Assembly (NCBI GenBank): GCA_000432155.1
Contig: FR888501.1
Location: 24,862-88,861, forward strand
Reading direction: 5' to 3'
From: Eubacterium sp. CAG:274
GTDB taxonomy: Bacteria > Bacillota > Clostridia > Lachnospirales > CAG-274
Length of the DNA: 64,000 nt
Every line of letters begins with the position of its first letter. The first letter of the stretch is position 1. Of this stretch, positions 33,668 through 42,562 are shown piece by piece. The translations under genes were made by a program, and so were the position numbers. A model generated the notes under the pieces. That model was not told the DNA's origin. It saw only the letters and a list, made by a program, of their open reading frames with translations, and made no database searches.

Positions 33668-34741
33668 TCAATCCATTTGTTTTGCTATCCACTCCATAAT
33701 AACATTTACTATATACCTTTGCTGTTCTTTTGATAATTCTACTCCCTGCGGTATATCGTGCCATTTTCTTAAACATCCTCTACAACAAGAAGCTGTAGCG
33801 TGCTGAGCAATAAATGATGGATGACCTTTCATAGGAGTTTGTTTTCCATCATTTTCTATATAAGCGGGAGCTAATCTTTCAGCAATAAAATCTTCCGTAT
33901 GTTTTCGGATAGTATCCATTCCTTTATCAAGTACATACTGTTTATCTTTTTCCTTTAGATAAAAACTACTTCTAAATTTAGATTTTTGTAGTCTATCAAA
34001 TAATTGCTGATTGGAAGAAATTTTAATATAATCTATATCTGCTTTTTTAGCCTGTGAAATTTGAAATTTTCGCTCAATATTATAAAGTTTATTATCTTTT
34101 ATAAATTTAGCTCCTGTTTGTTTAAAATAAAAATTAATATTATGCCTAATACATTGTTTTCTTGTGTTTAAAATCCAATCATAATTGCATATCCTAGCAT
34201 TTTCTCCAGATTCTCCACCACAAATCACTTGTTCTATATTGCCTGCTTGAAGAAATTCTTCAATATTAATATTTTCTAGCATTGGTTCATGTATTATCGC
34301 CTTATGTTTTATTGGTAAATCAATAAAAATTGGTAATCTATAATCTGCCATTTTTTGATTTTCACAAGTACAATATATAGTAACATTATTATAGCCACTA
34401 TTCCAATCTTTAGGTATACACTCCAAAAATCTATGTATTCTCTTGGTTATTATAACAAAACTTAAATCAGAACGAATTTTTATAAAATTCCAAACTTCAT
34501 CTCTCCATTGGTCTGCATCTTCAATAAAAAAATCAGAAGTCATACAGGTATATATTGGTTCATTTTTGCTTTGTAATTTATATTCGCCATTTCTATTCTT
34601 TTTTACAGGTAAGTTAAAGTCTAAAGTTTTAGTTACAATACTACTATCTTTACCAAATTGCATGTCTCTACGATATACATAGCAGTTTTCGCATCCAGAA
34701 CTTATTTTTTTACAGCCATGCCAAGGGTTCCATATAGCCAT
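33668..34741 (-). CDS. DUF5131 (Gp37/Gp68-like) protein fused to DUF4186
   Basis: 357 residues. Residues 1-235 look like DUF5131, a radical-SAM-like family found in phage and bacteria, with WNPWHGCKKISSGCENCYV (a C-x7-C-x2-C cluster) and VICGGESG. Residues about 250-357 match DUF4186 (FRSSFYLKEKDKQYVLDKG; AQHATASCCRGCLRKWHDIP). Neither has a proven function. Fusion of the two suggests they act on the same substrate. It follows the 136-residue gene by 11 bases. Confidence 0.8.
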   Translation of the reverse strand: MAIWNPWHGCKKISSGCENCYVYRRDMQFGKDSSIVTKTLDFNLPVKKNRNGEYKLQSKNEPIYTCMTSDFFIEDADQWRDEVWNFIKIRSDLSFVIITKRIHRFLECIPKDWNSGYNNVTIYCTCENQKMADYRLPIFIDLPIKHKAIIHEPMLENINIEEFLQAGNIEQVICGGESGENARICNYDWILNTRKQCIRHNINFYFKQTGAKFIKDNKLYNIERKFQISQAKKADIDYIKISSNQQLFDRLQKSKFRSSFYLKEKDKQYVLDKGMDTIRKHTEDFIAERLAPAYIENDGKQTPMKGHPSFIAQHATASCCRGCLRKWHDIPQGVELSKEQQRYIVNVIMEWIAKQMD

Positions 34742-34752
34742 TGTACCACCAC

Positions 34753-35163
34753 TTACTTAATATGAATTTCATTATAATTTTTATAATAGGCAAGAAAAAC
34801 CATTTGTCCACCTTTATCAAAATAAAAACATAATCCATAATTATTAAAAGTATAATTCAAACATTTATTAGCTTTTGTTATACCTGATACATCAATGTTT
34901 TGCTTTAAACCACTTAAATATAGCCTATCTGAAAGGTAATTTACTTCTTTTTCTTCAGTTTCCCCATATAAATTTTTAACTTTATTTTCATTAGCCGGAT
35001 AAGTAATACCTCTTGAAGTTCTAAAATTATCTTCTTTTACAAAAGACACATAGCCACTTCTATATCCTAAAATATTAAAAAGTGTTATCACATTACCATC
35101 TACAACCATATCCGTAACAGGATTTTTACCTAGAACAACAAAATCTTTTTCATTTAAACTCAT
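34753..35163 (-). CDS. Hypothetical protein
   Basis: 136 residues, no signal peptide or membrane segment, beginning MSLNEKDFVVLGKNPVTDMV and ending with a run of aromatic residues (GLCFYFDKGGQMVFLAYYKNY). No family recognised. Ribosome site GAGGGA is before the ATG. It starts two bases from the carbonic anhydrase stop, so it belongs to the carbonic anhydrase to DUF5131 string. Confidence 0.7.
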   Translation of the reverse strand: MSLNEKDFVVLGKNPVTDMVVDGNVITLFNILGYRSGYVSFVKEDNFRTSRGITYPANENKVKNLYGETEEKEVNYLSDRLYLSGLKQNIDVSGITKANKCLNYTFNNYGLCFYFDKGGQMVFLAYYKNYNEIHIK

Positions 35164-35165
35164 TT

Positions 35166-35711
35166 TTATCCCTCTATTGGATTTAATTTACCAGTAACTG
35201 AATCCATAACATAACCAGCAATTCTAACATCCTTTGGTATAAGAGGATGTTCTTTTAAAAATTTAACGGTTTCGTGAACAGAAGTATCTACATCATCAAA
35301 ACCTTCAAGCCACTTTTCAAAATCTATGCCACAGTATTTCATAATATCTATGTTTTCCTCTGACACACCTCTATTTATCATATGTTCAATCATCATATCA
35401 CTATTAATATGTTGAACTCCACAATCTGTATGTCCGATAACCATAATTTCTTCTACGCCTAATTCAAAAATTGCAACCAATAAACTTCTTACAACACTAC
35501 CAAAAGCGTGAGATACAACGCCTCCGGCGTTTTTTATAATTTTAACATCTCCATTTTTTATACCAAGTGCTGCTGGCAAAAGCTCTGTAAGTCTAGTATC
35601 CATACAGGACAAAATAGCAATTTTCTTATCAGGATATTTACTTGTCTTGTATTTTTCATATTTCTTTTCTTCTACGAACTGCTTATTATATTCTAAGATT
35701 TCTTTAATCAT
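35166..35711 (-). CDS. Beta-class carbonic anhydrase
   Basis: About 181 residues. Zinc ligands are in AILSCMDTRL (Cys, with the Asp-Arg dyad) and VIGHTDCGVQ (His, Cys). It interconverts CO2 and bicarbonate in the cytoplasm. The ATG at 35711 has AGGAGGAG 7 bases upstream; the frame opens at 35762 without a ribosome site. First gene of a short string with the next two. Confidence 0.9.
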   Translation of the reverse strand: MIKEILEYNKQFVEEKKYEKYKTSKYPDKKIAILSCMDTRLTELLPAALGIKNGDVKIIKNAGGVVSHAFGSVVRSLLVAIFELGVEEIMVIGHTDCGVQHINSDMMIEHMINRGVSEENIDIMKYCGIDFEKWLEGFDDVDTSVHETVKFLKEHPLIPKDVRIAGYVMDSVTGKLNPIEG

Positions 35712-35808
35712 ATTTACGCTCCTCCTAACATTTCCACTATATATAATTGATTTTACACACATAAAAATGCTTTGTCAATATAGATGATAATTGTTTTTAT
35801 TAAGAAAA

Positions 35809-35854
35809 ATAAAACACCTCAACCTCTCAGCATTAAGCCAAGAAGTCAAGGTGT
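35809..35854 (-). terminator. Terminator of the sugar ABC operon
   Basis: ACACCT/AGGTGT closes an imperfect stem extended by a partly paired inner part, with TTTTATT following on the minus strand, 10 bases after the last permease stop. Confidence 0.6.
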
Positions 35855-35863
35855 AAAAACATT

Positions 35864-36733
35864 TTATTCTTTTACCGCACCCATTGTAACACCAGTCATA
35901 AAGTATTTCTGGCAGAATGGATAAATAAACATAAATGGTACAATAGAAACTATAACGGCAGCACTCTTTAAAGTATTTACATTAATACTTTCGCCTTCTG
36001 CACCAGTTTCTACCTTATCTGAAAACAAATCTCTAAGTTTATACTGGAAGTTATACTTTTCAGTAGACTTAATATAAATTACATAATGGAAGTATTCACT
36101 CCATGCAGCAACTGCAAAGAACAAACCGATTGATGCAAGGGCAGCCTTTGAAAGAGGAAGAACAATCTTCACAAATATACCCATCGGCGTACATCCATCT
36201 ATTTCAGCAGCTTCAAACAATGAAACAGGCAACTGTTCAAAGAAACTTCTCATAAGTACAAGATTGTATACATTCATACTCATAGGTAACATTACTGACC
36301 AAAGAGAGTCTAAAAGACCAATTTTCTTCATTACCAAGAATGTTGGAATAAGACCACCATTAAATATCATAGTGAAAAGCAATAAATAACTGAAAAGCTT
36401 AACACCTGGCATATTCTTTTGAATAAGTACATATGCACCCAAAGTAGAAATTAATAAGCCTAAGAAAGTTGTTACAACAGTTGTATAAATTGAAATAAGG
36501 AATGGTCGACTCAAGTTAGGGTCTGTGACAATTCTCTTATAACCAATGAGATTAAATTCTGATGGCCACAATTTTAAACCGTAAACTGTTTCATTTACCA
36601 AAGAATCTGAAAAGATTTTCCAAATTGGAACAATCATACAAACCATTAATAAAATAAAAAATAATGAATTGAATACTACGAACCAAGAACGAGCCGCATA
36701 TTCTTTTTTGAACAAGTTAAATTTCTTTGTCAT
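35864..36733 (-). CDS. CUT1 ABC transporter permease (LplC/YtcP-like)
   Basis: 289 residues, six predicted helices, EAA loop EAAEIDGCTPMGIFVKIVLP near residue 187. The long C-terminal YPFCQKYFMTGVTMGAVKE is the LplC/YtcP hallmark. It pairs with the permease upstream. No ATPase gene is present, so a shared MsmX-type ATPase elsewhere is needed. Confidence 0.92.
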   Translation of the reverse strand: MTKKFNLFKKEYAARSWFVVFNSLFFILLMVCMIVPIWKIFSDSLVNETVYGLKLWPSEFNLIGYKRIVTDPNLSRPFLISIYTTVVTTFLGLLISTLGAYVLIQKNMPGVKLFSYLLLFTMIFNGGLIPTFLVMKKIGLLDSLWSVMLPMSMNVYNLVLMRSFFEQLPVSLFEAAEIDGCTPMGIFVKIVLPLSKAALASIGLFFAVAAWSEYFHYVIYIKSTEKYNFQYKLRDLFSDKVETGAEGESINVNTLKSAAVIVSIVPFMFIYPFCQKYFMTGVTMGAVKE

Positions 36734-36752
36734 TTAAGTTTCGCGCTCCTTC

Positions 36753-37754
36753 CTATACGATACCGTAACCTCTAACCTTTTTACTGATAATATCAGACGC
36801 AGTAACAAGGATAAGAGAAATTACAGATTTAAACAAACCGATTGCTGTTGAATAACCATAGTCATTACCAACAATACCAACACGATATGTATAAGTCTGA
36901 ATAACATCAGATACATCGTAAACAAGAGAGTTATAAAGTACAAAAACTGACTCGAATACATTCATTACCTTTGCAAGGTTAAGTATAAATACAACAAGAA
37001 TTGTATTCATAATAGCAGGAATTGTAATATTCCAAATCTGCTGTAATCTATTTGCACCATCAATTTCAGCAGCCTCGTAAAGGTCTGGAGAAATACCAGA
37101 TAAGGCAGCTAAATAAATAATCGTACCCCAACCTGTTTCTTTCCAACGGTTCATAATGTACCATACAGCTCTCCAACACTTACTTTCAGTAAGGAAGTCA
37201 ATAGGTTTATCTAATATACCAACTTTACATAAAAGTGCATTAATGAAACCCATATTTGCTGTATCCTGACCAGTTGCATCAGTACCTGCTGATAAAATCA
37301 ACATAAAGATAGAAGCAGCAACTACCCAAGAAAGGAAATGAGGAAGATAAAGTACAGTTTGTACAATCTTCTTACTACATTGGTGTTGAAGTTCATTAAG
37401 TAAAAGTGCAATAACAACAGTAAGAACTGTAGCTAAAATCAAGTTTACAATACTTAATACAAGTGTATTTCTGAGAGCTCCAATAAATGGGTCAGCTCCA
37501 AAAAGTCTTTTAAAATTTCCTAAACCTGTAGAATAATCAGGTCCTAAGCGAAGTGTAATCTGCTTTAATTTGTATGTAGAGAAAGCATATCTAACACCAA
37601 GCATTGGCCAATAGAAGAATATGAACAAGACTAATGCAACAGGAATGAACATAAGATAGAAATATCTATATTGCCACATTCTTTCAAAAACACTAGGCTC
37701 TCTTACAACAATACTATCATAATCAATAGTATCTTTTTGATTAACTTTTGCCAT
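36753..37754 (-). CDS. CUT1 ABC transporter permease (LplB-like)
   Basis: 333 residues with six helices after a hydrophilic N terminus, and the EAA loop EAAEIDGANRLQQIWNITIP near residue 223. It is the other half of the channel with the LplC-like protein. Substrates of this subfamily are usually oligosaccharides such as uronic-acid or alpha-glucoside chains; none can be chosen here. Confidence 0.92.
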   Translation of the reverse strand: MAKVNQKDTIDYDSIVVREPSVFERMWQYRYFYLMFIPVALVLFIFFYWPMLGVRYAFSTYKLKQITLRLGPDYSTGLGNFKRLFGADPFIGALRNTLVLSIVNLILATVLTVVIALLLNELQHQCSKKIVQTVLYLPHFLSWVVAASIFMLILSAGTDATGQDTANMGFINALLCKVGILDKPIDFLTESKCWRAVWYIMNRWKETGWGTIIYLAALSGISPDLYEAAEIDGANRLQQIWNITIPAIMNTILVVFILNLAKVMNVFESVFVLYNSLVYDVSDVIQTYTYRVGIVGNDYGYSTAIGLFKSVISLILVTASDIISKKVRGYGIV

Positions 37755-37782
37755 CTAAAACCATCCTTTCGTTAAATTAGTG

Positions 37783-39312
37783 TTAATTACCCTGAGTAGA
37801 TTTATTTTCTACTGCATCTGCAGCTTCTTGAGCCTTAGCCTCTTCAGCTAAATTTTCCTCACTATTTAAGTCTTCAAGTATGGCATTTACATAGTAGCCA
37901 CCCTTTTCTTCGTAATACTTGAAAGCCTCATCAATAGAAGTCTTGCCTGTTACTGCATTAGCAACAACCACATTTTTAACTACATTAAGGTCAGCTAAGT
38001 TTTCAGAAATTGTATCTGTTACCTTAGGAACTGTAGCAAACTGGCGTTTTTCTCTGTATGTATTAATAGAGTCTGTAATTCTTGAATCAAACTTGAATGG
38101 GTCATCCCACTTTGTAATTGAAAGTTCAGCATCATACAAAGCCTTTTCAAAATCTGATTTAGGGTCAGACATCTGTTTCTTAACCTTATAGTTGCCATTT
38201 TCATCAACAGTATAATGAACATCCTTTACACCATGTGTAAACAACATCTGACCTTCGCCACCGTCATGAGAATACATAATAACATGTTCAAAAATAGCAG
38301 CCTTATTAGGAGCATATATTGACATAGCAAGTGCTGTAGGAACACGCTCTGTGTAGCCACCAGTTTCTTCAATAGCTGGAATAGCCTTCATATTACCCTG
38401 ACCACTAAGTGATTTATCAAGTTTCATACCCCACTTACCAGCCCAATAATTAAATGCCCCAACAAGACCTGAGCCAAGCTTATCTCTACAAGTAGAAGTT
38501 TTATTTGTGACAACTTCTGCATCTAAAAGACCTTCTTGATACACATCTCTTAATCTCTGTACAGCCTCTCTCATTTCAGGCTGAGAGAAACCATCAACAT
38601 ACTTACCAGTTGTTTCATCTTTATAGAAATCTGGATTTGCATCTTGATAAAATTCTCTAAGATAAAGGTCATATGGTGTTTCTGTGTTAAGAAGACCAGC
38701 TGCAGTAATTGGAATAGTACCATTACCTCTCTTCTTAAATGCTCTTAACATATTAATAAATTCATCATAATTCTTTGGAGCATCAAGACCAGCTTCTTTT
38801 AACCAATCTTCTCTTACATATGTAACTGTACCGTTACCAGCTGACATTGGGAAACCATAAAGCTGACCATTAATCTTTAATGCATCAACATACTGTTCAT
38901 CAATAATCTTCTTACAATTAGAAGTTGAGTTGTTCCACGCATCTGTCATATCCCACAACGCACCTGAGTTTGCAAGTTCTGGATAATATGTAGAGCCCAT
39001 TTCAATAAGGTCAGCCGGTTCTTCACTAGCGAATGCAAGTGTAACCTTTTCATAATACTTTGCATGGTCTGGTTTTTCAACAGACAAGCCAATTCCGGTT
39101 TGCTTTTTAAATTCGTCACAGAAATTAGACAAACCATTTTCTGGTAAAACAACTGTATCAGCCATCATTGAAATCTGCTGAGGTAAGTCATTAGGGTCGC
39201 CACCTTCAAGTGTAAAGTCCTTACCTTCTGAGCCATTACAACCTGATAAACCGGAAACCATAAGAACAGACAAGCCCATAGCCATAGCACGCTTAAATAA
39301 GTTCTTTTTCAT
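37783..39312 (-). CDS. CUT1 ABC transporter substrate-binding lipoprotein
   Basis: 509 residues. Signal peptide and lipobox VSGLSGCNG (lipid Cys near residue 25), then an SBP_bac_1 fold of the LplA/YtcQ type with ADLIEMGSTYYPELANSG and EDWLKEAGLDAPKNYDEFI. It is first in the operon, with a roughly 200-base leader and a promoter with a palindrome upstream. Confidence 0.92.
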   Translation of the reverse strand: MKKNLFKRAMAMGLSVLMVSGLSGCNGSEGKDFTLEGGDPNDLPQQISMMADTVVLPENGLSNFCDEFKKQTGIGLSVEKPDHAKYYEKVTLAFASEEPADLIEMGSTYYPELANSGALWDMTDAWNNSTSNCKKIIDEQYVDALKINGQLYGFPMSAGNGTVTYVREDWLKEAGLDAPKNYDEFINMLRAFKKRGNGTIPITAAGLLNTETPYDLYLREFYQDANPDFYKDETTGKYVDGFSQPEMREAVQRLRDVYQEGLLDAEVVTNKTSTCRDKLGSGLVGAFNYWAGKWGMKLDKSLSGQGNMKAIPAIEETGGYTERVPTALAMSIYAPNKAAIFEHVIMYSHDGGEGQMLFTHGVKDVHYTVDENGNYKVKKQMSDPKSDFEKALYDAELSITKWDDPFKFDSRITDSINTYREKRQFATVPKVTDTISENLADLNVVKNVVVANAVTGKTSIDEAFKYYEEKGGYYVNAILEDLNSEENLAEEAKAQEAADAVENKSTQGN

Positions 39313-39480
39313 GGAAATCCTCCTTAAATAATAAAATTTATAAATTTGTATGATTTAATTACATAACAATTATTTTCATCACAAATATACAACACACATT
39401 ATATATAAGCCGTATCACACCTGACAAAACAAACATACAACACATATTGTTTATTGTCATTTTTACCAACGAAAACAAAT

Positions 39481-39552
39481 GTTTAAGTCAACTTAAACCC
39501 TACTTATCAATTTTTGTAAGAAAATTATACCATAATATTAACTTAATTGCAA
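39481..39552 (-). promoter_or_regulatory. Sugar ABC operon promoter and palindromic operator
   Basis: TTGCAA (39547-39552), 17 bp, TATAAT (39524-39529) on the minus strand. An 18-base palindrome GTTTAAGT-CA-ACTTAAAC (39481-39498) lies just beyond the predicted start point. A TTAAGTTAA half-copy is inside the spacer. In the rest of the 487-base gap (39313-39799) I see a near repeat of ACAACACA at about 39389 and 39437, and the pnp terminator. Confidence 0.6.
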
Positions 39553-39754
39553 TGTATTTTTTAATATTTTTAAGCAATTTAAACAACTTTTTTAATAAAA
39601 ATATTAATTTAACAGTACATTTTTTCAAATTTTTCAAATCAAAATATAATTTTTATACAGATATACCGCTTTTGTAGAATATTTAAAAACTATTTTTATG
39701 ATTTTTATTGTTAAAATTATACATATTCAGTATATCCGACCATTTCTTACATAA

Positions 39755-39782
39755 TAAAAAAGCCGGCTAAGCCGACTTTTTC
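39755..39782 (-). terminator. Terminator of pnp
   Basis: AGTCGGC pairs with GCCGGCT (one G-U) around TTA, followed by TTTTTT on the minus strand. Confidence 0.85.
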
Positions 39783-39799
39783 ATTAAAATTTTTATTTA

Positions 39800-41908
39800 T
39801 TATTCAAGACAATCTTTAATTGAAAGGTTAATTCTACCCTTGTCATCAATTTCGATAACCTTAACCTTAACAACATCGCCTTCCTTAACAACATCTTCAA
39901 CCTTTGCAACTCTTTCCTTTGCAAGTTTAGAGATATGAACAAGACCTTCTTTTTCTGGAGCAATTTCAACAAAAGCACCGAACTGCATAATTCTTGTAAC
40001 AGTACCTGTGTAAATCTGTCCAACTTCTGGGTCTTCAGCAATACACTTAATCATGCTTACAGCCTTAGCTATTGCATCTGCATTTGGAGAAGATACATAA
40101 ATCTTACCGCCATCTTCTGTATCAATCTTGTCTACACCAGATTCTTCAAGAATTCTGTTAATAACCTTACCCTTAGAGCCAATAACTTCTGCCATCTTGT
40201 CTGGGTTAATCTGAACAAATTCAATTTTTGGAGCATATTCTGAAAGCTGTTTTCTAGGTTCAGCAATAGCTTTAAGCATTACTTCGTTAAGAATATATGT
40301 TCTAGCCTTATGAGTATTCTCAATAGCACCCTTAATAATTTCTGGTGTAAGACCTTGAATCTTCATATCCATCTGAATAGCTGTAATACCCTTTTCAGTA
40401 CCAGCTACCTTAAAGTCCATATCTCCGAAGAAATCTTCAAGACCCTGAATATCTGTAAGAAGAATGAAATCATCATCAGTATCGCCAGTAACAAGACCAC
40501 AAGAGATACCTGCAACAGGTCTCTTAATAGGAACACCTGCAGCCATAAGTGAAAGTGTAGAACCACAAACACTAGCCTGAGATGTAGAACCATTAGAACT
40601 TAATACTTCAGACACAAGACGAAGTGAATATGGGAATTCTTCTTCTGAAGGAATAACCGGTCTTAAAGCTCTTTCAGCAAGTGCACCATGACCAATTTCT
40701 CGTCTACCAGGGCTTCTGCTTGGCTTAGCTTCACCTACAGAGAAACCTGGGAAGTTATAGTGGTGCATATATCTCTTAGTTGTTTCATTTGCATCAAGAC
40801 CATCAATCTTCTGAGCTTCAGCAATTGAACCAATAGTAGTTACAGTTAATACCTGAGTCTGACCTCTCTTGAAAAGAGCTGAACCATGAGTTCTTGGAAG
40901 GATATCAACTTCTGCAGAAAGTGGTCTGATTTCATTTAACTGTCTACCATCTGGACGCTTATGATTTCTAAGAATCATTCGTCTAACAGTTTCTTTTTCA
41001 TATTTATAAATAGCTTCGTCTATATCAGCCTGGAACTGTTCTTCATCGTCATTACCAAACTTTTCGAAGAGTAAATCAAAAATTTCAGCAGTAATTTCTG
41101 AAATTCTTTCATCTCTAACCTGCTTTAAGTCAGTAAATACAGTTTCTTCCATTCTTGCATCTGTAATATGTGCCTTAATAGCTTCGTACAAGTCGTGGTC
41201 TACAACATGTTCTTCATAAGAATGCTTTGGCTTACCATTTTCTTCAACAATCTTATCAATAAACTTACAGATTTCTACATTCTGCTGATGACCAAACATA
41301 ATAGCGTTGTACATTTCTTCATCAGTTACTTCATTAGCACCTGCTTCAATCATCATAACCTTGTCCTTAGTAGAAGAAACAGTTAATGCCATTTGGCTCT
41401 TTTCTCTCTGTTCTACTGTAGGGTTAATAATATATTCGCCATCAATCATACCAACAGAAACTGATGCTGTTGGGCCATAGAAAGGAATATCAGAAATTGA
41501 AAGTGCAATAGATGAACCTAACATAGCACAAATTTCTGGCTGATTATCCTGTTCTACACAAAGTACCATAGCATTGATAGAAACATCATTTCTATAATCT
41601 TTAGGGAAAAGTGGTCTAATAGGTCTATCAATAACTCTAGCTGTTAAAATAGCCTTTTCTGAAGGTCTACCTTCTCTCTTATTGAAACCACCAGGAATTT
41701 TACCTACAGAATACATCTTTTCTTCATAATCAATTGAAAGAGGGAAGAAGTCAATACCTGCTCTTGGTTTTTCTGATGCTGTAGCTGTAACAAGTACAAC
41801 TGTATCGCCGTATCTTACAATACATTCGCCGTTGGCAAGTTCAGCAACCTTGCCTATTTCTACAGATAATTCTCTGCCGGCTAAATCCATTTTATAAACT
41901 TTGCTCAT
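39800..41908 (-). CDS. pnp: Polyribonucleotide nucleotidyltransferase
   Basis: 702 residues, the normal length. Two RNase PH domains (first begins MDLAGRELSVEIGKVAELANG; second has RPDGRQLNEIRPLSAEVDIL and GTDDDF-like GDTDDDFILL), then KH (MAEVIGSKGKVINRILE) and S1 (VTRIMQFGAFVEIAPEKEG). It degrades RNA phosphorolytically in the degradosome and tails RNA. It follows rpsO, as in most bacteria, behind the rpsO terminator and a long leader hairpin. Confidence 0.98.
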   Translation of the reverse strand: MSKVYKMDLAGRELSVEIGKVAELANGECIVRYGDTVVLVTATASEKPRAGIDFFPLSIDYEEKMYSVGKIPGGFNKREGRPSEKAILTARVIDRPIRPLFPKDYRNDVSINAMVLCVEQDNQPEICAMLGSSIALSISDIPFYGPTASVSVGMIDGEYIINPTVEQREKSQMALTVSSTKDKVMMIEAGANEVTDEEMYNAIMFGHQQNVEICKFIDKIVEENGKPKHSYEEHVVDHDLYEAIKAHITDARMEETVFTDLKQVRDERISEITAEIFDLLFEKFGNDDEEQFQADIDEAIYKYEKETVRRMILRNHKRPDGRQLNEIRPLSAEVDILPRTHGSALFKRGQTQVLTVTTIGSIAEAQKIDGLDANETTKRYMHHYNFPGFSVGEAKPSRSPGRREIGHGALAERALRPVIPSEEEFPYSLRLVSEVLSSNGSTSQASVCGSTLSLMAAGVPIKRPVAGISCGLVTGDTDDDFILLTDIQGLEDFFGDMDFKVAGTEKGITAIQMDMKIQGLTPEIIKGAIENTHKARTYILNEVMLKAIAEPRKQLSEYAPKIEFVQINPDKMAEVIGSKGKVINRILEESGVDKIDTEDGGKIYVSSPNADAIAKAVSMIKCIAEDPEVGQIYTGTVTRIMQFGAFVEIAPEKEGLVHISKLAKERVAKVEDVVKEGDVVKVKVIEIDDKGRINLSIKDCLE

Positions 41909-41944
41909 AAAATATCCTCCTTAAAAATATATTTATATGTTAAG

Positions 41945-42023
41945 GCAGGATGCAATTTTTAGCTTAAAAATTCATTCAATGTCTTAAATAAATTTTTAAA
42001 CTAAAAATATCGCTTTTCCTGCC
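41945..42023 (-). promoter_or_regulatory. Long hairpin in the pnp leader
   Basis: On the minus strand GGCAGGA...TCCTGCC and, inside it, ATTTTTAG...CTAAAAAT form a two-part stem of about 79 bases just upstream of the pnp ribosome site. In enterobacteria pnp is autoregulated through such a leader stem cut by RNase III; the same here is an inference. Confidence 0.5.
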
Positions 42024-42055
42024 GAAACCACAATATAATAATTTTCATTTTTTCA

Positions 42056-42087
42056 TAAAAAAGGGGGCGTAGTTTTCCTACGCCCCA
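42056..42087 (-). terminator. Terminator of rpsO
   Basis: GGGGCGTAG pairs with CTACGCCCC around a short loop, followed by TTTTTT on the minus strand; GC-rich against the AT-rich surroundings. Confidence 0.9.
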
Positions 42088-42136
42088 AAACTTCGTCAAT
42101 AAAACTTAAAGCTATGCGAAGCTAGGAAAATAGAAA

Positions 42137-42391
42137 TTACTTTCTTAAACCTAAAGCTGCAATAAGTTCACGATACTTAACGATGTCCTTAGCCTTGATG
42201 TAGTTTAAAAGACCCTTTCTCTGACCTACCATCATAAGAAGACCTCTTCTTGAATGGTGATCCTTCTTGTGTTCCTTTAAGTGTTCAGTTAAGTGGTTAA
42301 TTCTTGCTGTTAAAAGAGCAACCTGTACTTCTGGAGAACCAGTATCTTCAGGGTTTCTACCAAACTTTGCAATAATTTCTTTCTTGTCCAT
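42137..42391 (-). CDS. rpsO: 30S ribosomal protein S15
   Basis: 84 residues starting MDKKEIIAKFGRNPEDTGSP. The S15 signature is seen in LTEHLKEHKKDHHSRRGLL and VGQRKGLLNYI. The ATG at 42391 has GGAGG 8 bases upstream; the frame opens five codons earlier with no ribosome site. S15 binds 16S rRNA helices 20-22 early in 30S assembly. Confidence 0.97.
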   Translation of the reverse strand: MDKKEIIAKFGRNPEDTGSPEVQVALLTARINHLTEHLKEHKKDHHSRRGLLMMVGQRKGLLNYIKAKDIVKYRELIAALGLRK

Positions 42392-42483
42392 TTTAAAATC
42401 CTCCATATAAAATATAATTAACTCCTGATATTAAGAAAAGGTTCGGATAAGCCAAATTCTGAATACCGGATACAGACACTATT

Positions 42484-42512
42484 ATAATACCATACACCAA
42501 TATATATTGCAA
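42484..42512 (-). promoter_or_regulatory. rpsO promoter
   Basis: TTGCAA (42507-42512), 17 bp, TATTAT (42484-42489) on the minus strand. The leader of about 90 bases could hold an S15-binding site, but I could not fold a convincing one. Confidence 0.6.
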
Positions 42513-42562
42513 GCCCTTTTTAGAAAAAATTTCAAATTTAAGTTATTTTTCAATAAGACTCA

